The notes under the pieces are model-generated. The model did not search any database. It was given only the letters and a program-made list of their open reading frames with translations, and was not told the DNA's origin. From positions 42,120,001 through 42,184,000 of the forward strand of contig NC_072893.1 in the NCBI RefSeq assembly GCF_027943255.1: 64,000 nt of DNA, in the 5' to 3' direction. Within the stretch, counting starts at the first letter, position 1, and every line of letters begins with the position of its first letter. Both the position numbers and the translations under genes were made by a program. This DNA comes from Anastrepha obliqua (taxonomy: Eukaryota > Arthropoda > Insecta > Diptera > Tephritidae). Shown one piece after another: positions 23,712 through 41,314 of the stretch.

Positions 23712-23935
23712 CGAGGGCTGCTGTCGCGCTTTTGCAACACTACATGTGATGTAATTCGATATTTTTATCGAAAAGTTTTATATTTTTAGCATAAATTTTC
23801 ATATAACTTTCACTTACGAGCTTTATTTGTTCTTTTTTCAGAGAGTTGAAAAATGGATCTCGCCCGAATGATGGAAAATTTTCGTGTGATGGCTTATTAC
23901 GATTATCGACATGCCATACGGCAGGAGGGCTTCGA
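23712..23935 (+). pseudogene. Mariner 5' end only
   Basis: Starts TACGAGGGCTGCTGTCGCG, a plausible mariner terminus, followed about 140 bp later by a short frame MDLARMMENFRVMAYYDYR ending at a stop after some 40 codons. It resembles the mariner N-terminus (RENFRAMIYYDFRRGLT). The rest of the element is missing. Confidence 0.6.
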
Positions 23936-24061
23936 TCATCTTATCCATAAACAAAATAAAAGCTTAAAATATTAGATAAACATTACTTATTATTTGAAAT
24001 ATGCAGTGTAAAATGCGAATAAATTCATGTATATAAAGATATTAAATATAATGGTTTTGCG

Positions 24062-25545
24062 GTTGTTGTTGTTATTGTTGTAGCAGTAACTTTGTCCTGC
24101 CAGTGTAGTATAATCTGCGGTCGTCTTCGTCTAGGTCATCTAACAATAGGCACAGGAAACTTGCTGTTTCGAGAGGTTGGGTGCAGAGGGAGAGGGGTGT
24201 TAGATGAGTGGGTTTGATGGGGCATGTGAAAAGGTGGTTAGTGTCGTGCAAGGTTCCTACACATGCCGGACATATGTTTAGTATGTCATTTCTGGTTAGG
24301 TAGGAGTTTAACCTGCCACAGTGTCCAGAACGTAATTGTGCCAACATAGTTTAGAACCGGCCTGCTTATTGCCTTAAATGTCGATAGCAACATTTCTTTG
24401 TCTTTGCCCCGATTCTGGACTTTAGTGGCAAAAGCGGTTGTATGCGCTGAGAAGGAGAGCAAACTCTCAAAGGTGACTCCCAAGATTTTGGGGTTTTTAA
24501 CAGTCGGAACTGGTGTGCCATCAACTTTTACCTTAAGTTGCAGTTTGACCTCCTTTCCCCAGGTGGTGAATAGGGTAGCCGTGGACTTAGTGGGTGAAAT
24601 TTGTAGGTTTCTCGCAGTGAAGAAGCGAAAAAAGCAGGCGAGGTAGTCGTTTACCTTGGCGCACAGGCCATCAATGCCATTACCCGACGCAATTATCGTG
24701 CAGTCGACGGCGTATGAGACCAGGGAGACTCCCTCTCGTGGCTGGAGGAATTTCAAGATATAGAAGTTAAAAAACAAGGGGGAAAGGACACCACACTGCG
24801 GAACTCGTTGCTTTATTTTCATCTGTTTTGAGATTTGGTCTCGAAATAGCGCCGACGAATGACGACCACTCAGGTAATTTGCGGTCCACCTCTTCAGCCC
24901 TGGTGGGAGTGTCGACTGTAAGATAACATCTAGTAGCGTGGCATGGCTAACTGCATCGAAAACCTTTTTTAGATCCAACGCTACTAGGACAGTCCTCTCG
25001 CAGCGGCGGTTTTGGTTGAGCCCGCGGTTTATCTAAGTGTTAATAACGATGAGTACTGTGGTGGTGCTGTGCACTTTTCCGAAGTCATGCTGGTGTCAAG
25101 AGTCTTCACTACTGGGGAATAGAGAGTTATCGTACGATGAGAATCCCCTCGGCTGGCGGATTTTCCAGGTTTCAGAAGTAGGACCACTATCTCTGATTTC
25201 CACTTGTCAGGAATAATGAGAGTGGCCATAGACATATTGAAGACCCTTGTTAGGTACTTTATTCCAAATGAACCCAGCTTTTTCAACATCAGCATGTTTA
25301 GTCCGTCAGGACCAATGGTGTTAGAAGAATTCACATGGTTGATGACCCTCTGAACTTCATCGCTAGAGAAATCAAGGGGCGCACTGTTGTTCGTCAGTTT
25401 GTGCAGCCGTTTGGTGGAACTACGCTTGGATCTGTCGGCCGGAGGATGCAGAATGATTTGTCGGCTAAAATAGCTAGCGCATCGGATTTGGTTTTTGTTT
25501 TTTCTTTCGCGGTGTCCATGTGGGTGTCACCTCAGAAGAAACAAG
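24062..25545 (-). pseudogene. Jockey-like LINE, 3' half with reverse transcriptase
   Basis: Minus-strand order: SSNTIGPDGLNMLMLKKLG and the RT start (25334-25029); a frameshift; MDLKKVFDAVSHATLLDVIL (catalytic FD-type block with Leu for the usual Ala/Phe context), VPQCGVLSPLFFNFYILKFL, then GVSLVSYAVDCTII where the catalytic YADD has become YAVD (24978-24286); and finally the cysteine tail CPACVGTLHDTNHLFTCP and LDDLDEDDRRLYYTGRT (24347-24072). It ends in an ACAATAACAACAACC tail at about 24062. There is no RNase H. Related pieces lie at 30010-30800, 46735-48255 and 62500-63285. Confidence 0.88.
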
Positions 25546-25794
25546 GCGAATTCATTATTTGTTTGCTAGTTTCCAAGGTGGATTTAATAAGGTGACAGCA
25601 TTCACCCAGCTGAATTTTTCGCCGTAGGTATGGCTTACGTCAAAATGATATGCTTTGTTTGTATGTATTGGTATGTTTGCATTCGTATGTTTACATTTGC
25701 TTGCTGATTTTGACGTGATGCTTGCACCAAACGCAACAACAAATACATGTAGGGTTTTACTTATATGTGTTTGCTGTCACCTGTAATAAATTCG

Positions 25795-27670
25795 CCTTGC
25801 TAGTTTCACAATACTTTACGTTGACAATCAAACGTAAAGAACATTGTTGTTGGTCTAATGCCACCACCTTTAATGAATGCGCCTTGGCTGGTCACCAACC
25901 ATGATTCAAAAATAAATTTAATAATAATTGGATAAGCCAACTTTGAGTTATTCAAATTTTTTTTCCGGCAACTCGGGGTTTGTTTCTCTGCTATGTGTGC
26001 GTCTATTTTAAAATTAGCGTCGTTTATGATTGTTATTAATAATATATAAACTATATAAAATGATAATAAGTCAGTATTGTGCTGCAAATATAGCGTAGGG
26101 TTCGCTATTGATGGATCGTCGTTCTTGTTTTCATAATAACGTAAAAATATTATGTTCATACATACTTAAACCAGTTATTATTTGTATGCCCTTTTTACCA
26201 TGATTTCACATGTCTATGCCCATCAAATTAATTTTATATCTTACTTCTTATATCACTTTACGCTTGCTAGAAATATTTTTTAAGCTTTCTACAAAAACAA
26301 TTCCTCCTACCATTAAGCCCTTCGCACATGCCGTGTATGTGTCGTCAAATATCATGGTACGCTTGTAGTTTGTTTTTGATTTTCAGTGCTGGTATGTTGT
26401 TTTTGAATAGCCCGCTTCACAATTTCTATAAGCTCCTTAAAGCATTTTTAGACATCCTGTAGTAACTCCCTTGTAAATTCCTCGTAGCAATGAATAATAT
26501 TTTGTTTGAGCTATTCCTAATGTACGGATGCACCCAGTGCCTCCTTTTTCTTTTATTTCCGAGTCGTGTGCGAAGGGCCTAAGTAAAGCTTTAAGACATT
26601 TTGTAAAATTACAAACTTGAATTTTAGTTTATTGACAGATATTTGAGTTGTTCAAAAAACGTAGTGCTATTGTGAATAAACTTTCTTAGTTCACTTGGGT
26701 CACCCAGTTTGCAGACGCCATTTGCAAACTACAGCAAAAATTTCCCGTACAACCGCCATCACATTCGCACCTCCGTTCGGGCTTTGTTCATTCGTTTGTC
26801 ACAGTTTGGTAATTGCTCGTTCAATTGCCGTCACGTCGTTTTCGCTTTTTCCTGCACATTTAAATTAGTTAAAATTAAATACAATAAAATAATAGTATTT
26901 TACTTTTATTGTATAACAGAAAAATTAACTAATGCTTCGAAAAACGTAAAGTATTTACTTTTTTCGTAACAATAAGTGAAATACGCAGTAGATAAACAGA
27001 GCAGCAAAGTGAAGGGGAAATTAGTGAAAAATTCGTAAATTTTCTTTCGAGCTTCTCACGCATCTAAGGGAAACATATTCATACTCATTGACTGCTGCAG
27101 GAATCAAGGCGAAACTTCGACGAGACCGAAATAGAGCAGCCTAATTTAAATCCGTTTAAATTGATTGCGAAAAAGTTGAGCAATTTCGTTGCATAGGACG
27201 AATAAAACACTTCGCATCGAAGCGGGATCTATTTCAGTGAAATAGTGGGCAATTACAAAATCAGGTAACTGCACTTTTAAAATTATTTATAAGTAGGATT
27301 TCCAACGTCAACGTATCCTTCTATCGTTTTTTTTTTTCTTTTAACGTTAAATAAGCGCTTTCACCCTTTGCCACGAAAAACGAGCCACTATCGATTTTCT
27401 CAACGACAAGCATACGTTGAACGATTTCAATACATATAAAAATTAATTCATAGTATAGTTGGATGTGTATGTATAAGCGAGACTCCTCTTTGATTCTCTG
27501 CGAACGGTAACCATGCGGTTTTTTTTGTACTCCATTAGTTCAATATTAGTGTGGAGACCCAACTGCATCTTTTATGTATATATAATGAATAGACTTTATT
27601 TAGCATACTAAAAACATAAGCATATTTCTTAAACACGTGAGGAGATTTGTTTGGAAAGCTCGGAAAAAAA
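25795..27670 (+). repeat. Dispersed repeat, copy 2, split by a MITE
   Basis: Same landmarks and order as 16255-17490. It lacks the SINE but contains the 263-bp inverted-repeat element at 26317-26579. The sequence between CAACGACAAG (about 27400) and the shared tail is longer than in copy 1. Confidence 0.75.
26317..26579. mobile_element. MITE with GCCCTTCGCACA ends, Harbinger-like
   Basis: Left GCCCTTCGCACATG, right complement CGTGTGCGAAGGGCC, each abutting TAA (26314-26316 and 26580-26582). A 3-bp TAA target and G/C-rich ends fit the PIF/Harbinger superfamily. It is noncoding and absent from the sister repeat copy at 16255-17490. Confidence 0.65.
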
Positions 27671-28726
27671 TTTATGTCACTCTGACCACCCAGCTGCTGA
27701 TATTTTATTTCAGTTATGCTATGATGTGTATATAAATTTCTATATACATACGTATGGTAAAAAAATGCAAAGTGCGGCGTAACCGGATTAGATACATGGG
27801 GGTTATTTTTACTAAATAGTGGCCGAAACTCTTCGCAAAGAACACCAAATTATAGGGGGGAAAAATGGTTTTGAATTTTAACAAATTCTTTTGGGCCAGC
27901 AATGGCAAACTCCGAGTGTATTTCTGCCATCTGAAAACATCATTATTAAAAAGCATCTACCGTTTAGGAACTATTTTGTTTCTAGCGTCTGACAACGGCA
28001 CCTTTTTTAATTTGTTTATTAATTAAAAGCGGCTCAAATAATTGCTTTTGGTTATCTAATAATATATCCACTGCACTTTAATAAAACTAGTCGCAAGTAT
28101 TTGTAACACAAATAAGTCGTGATATAAATCCTAACACTGAAGAACGTAATATAAAAATGAGGTTAAGTTTCCGATTTTTATTTTTTTTTTTTTCATTTGT
28201 ATTTTTTCATTGTATTTAGAATGTTCCACAATGAGTTTTGAAAAGTCAATTTAAACTTACCCGGAAATAAAAATTCCGGGCTTGTCAAAATTGTAACATA
28301 TACCACTTTATTGACCTCAGTTTTTCTCCTACACGCCCTAGTAAAGCTTGATAAAATAAGCCTAGAAAAAAGGAAAAGAGAATTTGTTAAAATTTGGCGA
28401 GTAGAGAAATTAGACCCGACGTCCCTAACTTGCCCATAGACGGGGACCCAAATTGTAATATACATATACGCAGGGGTTGAAATTGCTCCGCTACTTCCTA
28501 GTTTTCTTTTTGTTTTACTCTCGCTACCATTAACTTGAACAGATGAATAGTGGAGCAAGTAGCGCAAAACGCTACGTCAAGCTTCGTATTGTTACTAATA
28601 GTAGCTCAGAGTACTAGTCAACAAAAATTTTCAGTACACCCTGTAGTTAGAGTAGTCGCGGAAAACTTAGAATTGGTCTGAGCACTACTTGCTAGATTAT
28701 TCATGTGTACTCCAGCTAGCGCTACT
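27671..28726. other. AT-rich interval with a SINE scrap
   Basis: 27893-27950 matches the central SINE body (CAATGGCAAACTCCGAGTGT then ATTTCTGCCAT). Otherwise nothing is recognisable. Confidence 0.55.
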
Positions 28727-28862
28727 ACTGTCGTTCCCACGAAAGTCTTTTCTTCGTAACCGGAACGGTCCGGACTTATATCCGGCCAAGGACTGTCACC
28801 TCAGCAGTATTCCCCGTATATGTATGGAATATGCTTGTGCTGCTAAAGCAACAACTACTCTC
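28727..28862 (+). repeat. Hairpin CAA-tail repeat, diverged
   Basis: CGTTCCCACGAAAGTC, GTAACCGGAACG, ACTTATATCCGGCCAAGG, ACTGTCACCTCAGCAG, an arm pair with mutations, and an AGCAACAACT tail. Confidence 0.8.
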
Positions 28863-29463
28863 GCTTCTGTTGCGCTACTGTTTCTCCCATAGCTACTACT
28901 AGAACAGTGTTCATTTTCGTCTTGTTAGATGCATTTTGGATACGTTTTTGCGGAGATATACTGAAAACATAACCGACAAATTAGGTATGTCAGTATACTG
29001 TAGATTGCAGGTACCAGTTTTTCGCTAGCCTGTGTTTTCAAAATTTCCAAGACTTTATTTTTGTTGTATTATCGGATTGAATCTTCGGCGAGGGAAACCA
29101 TAACAATAAAAATTTAGATTTCAGTTGTCTGTCTGTACTTTCGTGGAAATTGTGGAAATCTTTGCCAAAGCGGATACTGCAATCCACCTATTATTAATTT
29201 TTGCTTAAACCAGAAACCACGTGGGTGCCTTTGGCATATGTACATTTTGAAACAATTTGTGTTTTACTTAACTTTCATTTACATATGTTCTCATTAATTG
29301 TACATACTCGTCTTAAAATAAGTTTTAACACTTTGTGATTGGCTAATTTCTCTGATGGGAGTACCAGCTATTCGTAGTAAATTTAGTTTTTCGGAGTTAC
29401 TGCTCTCTTAGTGATTTAAAGTAAATATGTATATGAATATTAAAAAACACAGAGTTGGTAGAA

Positions 29464-29596
29464 ACTGTTGTTATTGTTGTTGTAACAGCATAAACATTCC
29501 CCATACTTACATATGGGGAATGCTGCTGGAGTGACAGTCCTTGACCGGATATAAATCCGGGTCGTTTCGGTAACGTAGAACCGACTGTCGTGGTAG
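29464..29596 (-). repeat. Hairpin CAA-tail repeat
   Basis: The minus strand has all modules: CACGACAGTCGGTTCTACG, CCCGGATTTATATCCGG, GGACTGTCACTCCAGCAGC, the CATTCCCCATATG / TATGGGGAATG arm pair and a tail of CAACAATAACAACA. Confidence 0.9.
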
Positions 29597-29725
29597 AAAC
29601 TAATTTATTGTGCTTAATAGTACTTCCTTCTCTATATATTAGTTTGGGAAAAATAAATGCATTATTTTTACGTAAAATTTGGTTTATCTTCAAATGGTGG
29701 ATCTTATGTATCTTAATTATCTATT

Positions 29726-29920
29726 GGCCTTTTCTATTCGCTATTTCCCCGCTCGCTATCTCCATGCTCGATTAACTTAACAAAAAATTTGTATGCGAAA
29801 GCAACAACAAAGTTATCGAGCAAGATTCGCTGCTAGCGAGTATGGTTATAGGTCATTAGACTGGTATAACTCACTGTCGTACAAACGCATGTAATTTAAG
29901 GCAGCTCTATCCCCTAATTG
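29726..29920 (+). repeat. Short dispersed repeat, unoccupied copy
   Basis: Shares with 32880-33320 the strings GCTCGATTAACTTAAC, GCAACAACAAAG, GAGCAAGATT and CATGTAATTTAAGGCAGCTC. Here CAACAACAAAG runs almost straight into GAGCAAGATT; in the other copy two hairpin repeats lie between them. Confidence 0.75.
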
Positions 29921-30009
29921 GTATTGTAAGCCCCTGGTATGCAGACAGAACATTTTGTAATTAATGTGTTTGCTGCAAGAGTGTCATAATCCAGTAAACC
30001 AAATTACTA

Positions 30010-30800
30010 GGCCTCTCCAAGCTAAAGCGAAGACACATTTTTATCGAATGCTACTGATAGATATAGACGCGATTTTTTTTTACACAGCATAAAAGAAGAG
30101 CTTGTAGCCAAAACCGCCCCTGCGAAGGGAGGCTTTCGATACTGTCGGCCACTCCACGATACTTAATGATATCTAACAGTTGGAGCGTCCCGCCCGGAGA
30201 GGTGGTCCGCGAACTACCTGTGTTATCGGCATTGGTCTGGCATTATTCGAGATCGAAGCTCAAAACAGAGGAGGATATAGCAAGATGTGCCGCTGGGTTG
30301 TGTACTATCACCCTTGTTTTTCAACTTCTGTATCTCGAAACTCCCACTACAGAGAAAGTTTCACTGGTCTCCTATGATAACGAATGTTCGATAGTGGCGT
30401 CCGGTAATGATATCGATGACTTGTGTTCCAAAGTGAACGTTTATCTCGCCAGCCTTTCTCTATTTCGAATGGAACTACTGGACCGGACAATATATAGGCA
30501 TACTTTAACCACTTTTCTCAACTACCTATCATCGAATCCTGTTATCGGAGTCCAACTACCGTCTATTGTCGACTAAGGGCCTCAGCTGCCGCGTGAGACC
30601 CGCGCAACTTTGGCTCAATTACGGTCGTCTCAGACATTCTCAATATATGCCCGGCATGTGAAAGTACATCGTACATACACCTATTCACATGCCCCCTCAA
30701 ACCCACGTGAAGCATCACGTTTCCTGGGCCTACCGATAGATAAGTTAGATGATGACGATCGGTGACTACGCCACACTGGCAGGGCCTAGTGAACTCCTAC
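30010..30800 (+). pseudogene. Jockey-like LINE fragment
   Basis: The plus strand reads EKVSLVSYDNECSIVASGND and DIDDLCSKVNVYLASLSLF, the palm region of the same LINE as 24062-25545, then skips to a worn C-terminal cysteine tail near 30640-30790 ending with GGCAGGGCCTAGTGAAC. The catalytic YADD is lost and there are several frameshifts and a deletion. Confidence 0.8.
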
Positions 30801-31198
30801 AAGAATAACAGCTTGTAGCTATTTCTGCATGCTTGTCTAAAAGAAATTGTATTTTTGTTGATTATGGGACTATTGAAGAAAATTACCGACTACAAAAAAC
30901 TAATAAGTCTCAGGAGTGTGAAATGATATATTTGATTATAACACGCCTTTACGTCGCTGCTACATTTATTCAGGGTATAGCAATGAAGTTAAATTTCTCT
31001 CAGCACTCCACGACAATTCATAAATAAAGTATAAACCGACTTAGGTAGCCATGTCTACTTTTGTTCAAATGTCAAATATCACAAAACATTTTGTTAAAAT
31101 TGTTCTTATTTCTATGTTTCCTTTTGTTTATTTCTTTAAAACAATAGGGCCAATTTGGAAAACACGACTTTTGTTATAAAGGAATAAAAGTCCAATAG

Positions 31199-35442
<4,244 letters not shown>

Positions 35443-37409
35443 GTGCATCAGACGACATGAATTATTGCAGTGCTCATAGCGAAAATATAACATATACATT
35501 TCTTCAATTTTATCGACTTACTTACAAATATTAATTACTTATTGATACTACAAAAACAAAAACATTCATTAAAAATAATCGATAAACGGTAACTGTTCAA
35601 GGTATGCATTAAATATAAAGCCGGAATATGCTGAATGGCATTAAAACGAGGAAAAAACATTGCGAAAATGGAAATGGTAACAAATGTGAAACAAATAATA
35701 TAGATATATATATATTTATATATCCGGTGAACTGTCTTTGAAATAATATTAAATCGACTTTAAGAAACACATTTATTTAACCTATTGTAAGAGACCTACC
35801 ATAATTAATTGTATTACAAGAAGCGCCGCAGCGCTTGCATATGGATAATACTGTGCTGTACTTCATTTCGTCAGTCTTGAGGTATAAGCGACAGGGCCAA
35901 AGTCGACGGCTATTCTTGAATACAGTAGTAAATAATTACGCAAGCCGACAAGATTTTGACTCAAGTACCAGACAACAATTGCCCTAACGGTTTTTACATG
36001 CTGAATCTGAGCTAAATATAACCCCGGTACGTAAGGTTGTCGAAATTTTCTAACCTATTTTTAAAATTATGTGCGTAAAAATGTCGTCACAGTACCTCAA
36101 AGTTTGCCCTTCGAAATACATTTTAAAACTTAAAAATATGTATTTGGTAGCGACTTTTTGAAGATTTTATTTTTGTGAAAGAAATAAATTTGTGATGCCC
36201 GGTATGTAAAATAATCCGGGCAAATTTTGTTTGGTTTTTGATTCAGTCAAATTTTGGAGGCCTGTGTTATTATCTTTTATAGAAACAAAAGTTTAATTTC
36301 ATTTAAGTCTTTAATATGAACTACATATATATATTTTTTTTTTGTTCTTTTAAATGCACATTGAAATGTTTTTGTTTTGGTATAAAATCGGTAATACTTC
36401 GATAGAATTTCTTAGTTTAAAATTTAAACCCAGTAAACATTTTTTTTTGGATTTTATATTACCGGAGCGGTATTATATATATGTATATATAATATCTTTT
36501 AGCATTTACAAAAATATATATTACAAAAAAGCCCTTCAAAAGTGCATTTCCTAAATTTTATAAATTATTTTATAACTAAGAAATTCCTATTTCCGGTTTC
36601 TAGAAGAACATAAAATTAAGCGAGCAACTAAAAGAATGCAGTCAGTAACTATGAAAGAACAATTTAAACGCTGAATTTTTGAAAACGGCATCAAATGAAA
36701 CGAAATTCAAAATTAAATGATTTAGTACACAAATACAATATGTACTATATGTAACCCAACAAGAAAAAATCCTATTTAACAAAAAATTTTGAATTGTTCA
36801 TAAACATTACTTTAATGATATTCCGCAAAATACCCACTTTGCATCGCAATACCTTTTAAGCTATTAGAATTGTAATGAAAAACAAAAAATATCGTGTTTC
36901 AACGATTAAATGCCTTCATTTCTTTGTTATATTTTGCAATATGCTTTTAATCGAATTATCTAAATTGGAATATATTATATTAACTTTAGAATAGATTTCT
37001 CAGGCACAGCTCTTCTTCGGTCCTTGCTACCATTCAATAATTTAATTTACTTAATAGTTTTTCGAATAAAACACATCAATTACTAATGAGAAACAATTTT
37101 AACTTATTAATATTTCAAATAGAAAAAATTTGTATGTAATAGATTACTTAATTTTAGTTTTATTTTCCAAAAAATAAATTTAATTGCAACAGCCAAATCT
37201 CGCCAGTTTAAGAATTTGGCCGTATACAAGAAGAAACATAAAATGCGCCGCATTCATCCATACAAACATAAAATGAAAAGTTTACGATTAAAATTAATAG
37301 GCAAACTTATATAAACGGTCATATGAGAATAAAAAGAGAGGAGACTTCAAATGTTAGAGTAACTCGTGAAAATCAGATAACTAATTTTTATTTTATTTTT
37401 TTTTTCTAG

Positions 37410-37434
37410 AAACAAAAAACGACAACTCCTTTAA
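37410..37434 (+). CDS. Possible alternative last coding exon of the helicase
   Basis: At 35439 the bases GTAAGT form a consensus donor whose TAA is also the stop codon of the unspliced form. A strong acceptor (long T-run then CTAG) ends at 37409. Joining 35438 to 37410 keeps the frame and adds seven residues NKKRQLL before TAA at 37432-37434. Donor, acceptor and phase all fit, but only RNA data can confirm use. Confidence 0.45.
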
Positions 37435-38074
37435 CAATATGCAAAACAGCTCCAAAACATTCGATTATCATTAAATTCGCTCTAACATTTGTCGCCTAGA
37501 ACGCTCAGGGCTTAGTTAAGTGCAGTAATTGACTAACGATTTGGTTCATATGCAGTGAAGAAGTAAACGTTTAATTATATGATTTCCATTTTAGAATCTT
37601 AGTACGAGTAAACACTTTTTTCGGCGTAAATTTAAATAAAACTGCAAACTCAAAAGTTGTGAAGATTCTAAGCAAAGTTTGTAATACTGGGTGAAGTAAA
37701 ACTCTCTGATTTAAAGTTAATATTATGCTTAAGTTCCTTAACAATTCCAAAAGGAAGTTAAAAAGAAAAAAATCGATGTCTACTTCAGTACCACTAAGAC
37801 CACGCAGAAAAGTCGGAGCAGGTTAATCCAAGTTTTGCAACTATGGACCCAATTTAGTATCGAATGCAACAACAAAATGTTGAAGCTAACTAATTCCGTT
37901 CTGGTAATGGACATCGAAGATGAGGCACCACCTGATCTTTCACTATCACCTACCGCATCGAATATTTTGAAAGTGTTTCTATCACATCGGGCGACTCGGC
38001 CTAGCAAGCGAAGCAGCTGAATCTTTATTCGCTGCGCTATATCTATATCGCCTTCAAGCTCGTACGGCTTGATA

Positions 38075-38260
38075 ACGTAAAGCGTTTTTCAATAGGTGCG
38101 CTTCAACTTTTTTCCGATAGGGAGGGCGAACGACGCAATGTTTTTTATTTTTCGCTTGTCATTTGTAAACTTCATTAGTATACATTTCATCATGGAACGC
38201 TACACACTTGAGCAACGATTGCAAATCGTGCAAATTTTTTATGAAAATAATCGTTCGGCT
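38075..38260 (+). pseudogene. Rosa-type mariner N-terminus scrap
   Basis: A start at 38192 reads MERYTLEQRLQIVQIFYENN then a stop, the same N-terminus as the DD41D element at 19024 (RNKFEQRVKIIQAYYENG). Later frames contain KSAASLEHFKRR-like text. No ends are visible. Confidence 0.65.
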
Positions 38261-41200
38261 TGATACGTACAAAAGTCCGCAGCATCTCTCGAACACTTCA
38301 AAAGACGCTCCATCCGATGTTGTCTTCATCTCTTCATTCGGGCGCCAAACATTGCGTGGTATAAGCTTGGAAGGTTTCTTGAGTATATTGAAAAAAAAAA
38401 ATTTTAACAGTGTATAAATAGAGAATTCTGTGATTAATAGAGCTTTCCTTAGTTTGAACAAATAAACTCGTTTGGCTTTTCTACGAGAAAATTGAGATTT
38501 TGCTAAATTAATAATAATTATAATTCAACGTTTACTTTTGTTTTAGAATCAATGTCTACCACTTTCACTGCCAAACCTAAATAAACCCTTAAAACAATTG
38601 GAAAACTGCACATACATACACATACACATTTGATGAAATGTACCGCTATGTACAGATATTCTTTTTTTTATAACATATATATAGAGCAAGTGTTTCAAAA
38701 AATTCGCTACACACATACTCGTACACTTTTTTCCTAAGTCATACTTAACGTAATACGTTAAAAAATATCGCAAATTTGGTATAATACGTGTAATAATTGA
38801 ACCGCCTTTTGATTTTCCAAAAGCAAAAAATATGTTTACTTCGTGTAAATATATTTAAGGAAACAAGAAAATGCAATAATTTAGGTACTGAGTTATATGT
38901 ATATTTGAATACAATGTATTCCCAAAAAACTCTGTTGCTCTACATTTGCATGATAAAAGTCATTTCGAATGAAATATTCGTCTATGAAACTACGAATACG
39001 AATATTATAAACAAAAAAAATATACGGGTTTTACCGCGAATTACTTCACTTTGCGCTATTCTGCTGCTAGTATTCTCAACTATGGAACACAAAAGTCGGC
39101 AGGGACTTAGTATTCGAATTTTAGTGTTGGGGGGAAATAAAATATATAATAAAATTACTTTTAATAGACCTTAAAAAAGAAGAAACTGCTAAAATTGTTA
39201 GTATCGAAGCCAAAGTCAAATTATACAAGCAAAAGAAACTAAAAGTATGCAAAACAGGAAGAAGTTAAAATATAAATATTTTTTTAATTACCATACGTAC
39301 ATACATACATACTTATATACTATGTAAATGTGAGGAAATAAGCGAAAACATAAAACGTGAACGATAATTTATAAGAAATAGTTTAATATTTCAATTTAAA
39401 AAAATACATATTCAAATATTCCTAACCAAAAAGTCCCAAACATATACACAGCCATACATTTGTATGCAAGTGTATACATACACATACATACGCATCTATG
39501 CAATTTTTGCGATCATTAAGTGATTTGTAGAGAAATTACTGGTGTGTGGCACACATACAACAATGTAATGTGCATATGTATATCACTTGGTGATTTACAA
39601 AACAAACAAAAAAAAAACGAACAAAACACCGAGTCTGGGATGGGACTTGGGTTAAAATGAAATTCAAACTTTTTTTCGACTAATTTTGCTTTGTATAAAA
39701 AAGCGAAGTTGCGAAATAAAGTGTACTGAAAAATGGCATATTTTCGCTATTAAAATTTTTATACAAAAGTTGTATCAAATATAACTATGTATGTACTGAC
39801 CGCAGACACAAAACATGGTTTATTAGAAGGAATGCTTACATAGTACAATAAAGCTAAGTAAACACATACATATGTACGTGTATAATTACGTATGTGATTA
39901 ATAGTTTCGTTAATTATAAATGAAAAATTACGCAAGCAAAAACAACTTATTGATGACAAACAACTATAAATGACTTCCTTGGTAGGAGATTATAACTGCC
40001 TAAGAAACGAGTAGTCAGCTCCTTAAAGGATGTGTACGAACGCTTAATTAATTTTTCATTTGCGACAAGGCGAAATTAATCAGTTTGTCATAAACTTGCA
40101 TTAATTTGGATATCGGCAGTATTCAATCTTCAACTATGTGTGTCGGTTGCACTCAACCTAATAAAGATCTCTTAGTTAAAAACAGATAAGAATTTTTTGA
40201 ATTAAACTTTTTTCGTTCACTTTTTTATATGTAGCTTATAATTCGAATAATTGGAGAAAGGAAACTAATTTATCCAAAGAAAAAAAAAAAACAAAAAACG
40301 AAGATATTTTTTGATGTGGGTTTGCAGTGAGAATACTTTTTTTAGCAGGGTATCTAGGATATTCCCGTCGTACGAAAACGAAACTTCTCGGGTCCACGAA
40401 TATTGTTTCAAAAACAGTATTTAAAGGCATTTGTTCTAGAAAAGACAAGCTGTATGTATAATTAATACAAATATGTCAAATAAAAATTAAATTTGAATAA
40501 TGCAACAACTGCAAAGCGACAGCTAAAATTAGCATACAAAAAACTAACAACAAAATGTGATGTGATAGACTTAATAAAACATATGATAACAAAACTATAT
40601 TTATATGGATGATATGAGGCACATTCTATACCTCGTTTTTTTTTTCTTTTTTCCATTTTTATTGTATACATACTATGTACGTGTGAAATAAAAAAGTACA
40701 TGAACTCATAAACATACAAATCTAACGTTTAAATGTACAAAACGTTGCGTATTTTAAAGAATTTTTGGTATTTAGCAAGCACAGCTGAACTGAATGAAAG
40801 ATCGAAACGATTTGCTAAAATTACAAATAAAAATGTTTCTCATTAAATTCATAAACTATTTTATTTATTTTTTTCTTTTTTTTTTTGTTTTTTCTATTGA
40901 TGAAATACATACATATATAATATTTCTTAATTGAGCTGTAGGGTTCTCTCTTTTCCAAAATTTTTTGAAAAACATTAGTATTAGAGCAAAACAAAAGAAA
41001 AGAGAACAAGTCACCAATGGTTAGCAGTTTATTATTTTTGAAAATATACTTATAAATTATTAATGTAAAAAATGGAAATTTGTGAACTTTCGCTGAGCGA
41101 ATTAATGAGAAAATTAATAACGAAATGTTGAACGCACTGAGTGAAAGAAAAAGCTTTCAACGCAAATGATGTTTAGTTGATTTTGTGCAATAAAACAGTT

Positions 41201-41314
41201 GTCGTTGCAAACGATTCAATGGCAGTTCCTGATTTGTATCTTGACGCAGACGTTGCTGGATGAACACACATAGGAAAATCAATTTCTTGCCACAACAGCG
41301 TAAAACATTCGCCA

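Larger units (their letters stand above)
35443..41314. other. Helicase 3' region and intergenic DNA
   Basis: About 5.9 kb of AT-rich sequence (TATATA, CATACATAC tracts, A- and T-runs) without domains. The near part is likely 3' UTR and/or terminal intron. Several AATAAA sites exist (for example about 36183) and none can be singled out. A mariner scrap lies at 38075-38260. Confidence 0.5.
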
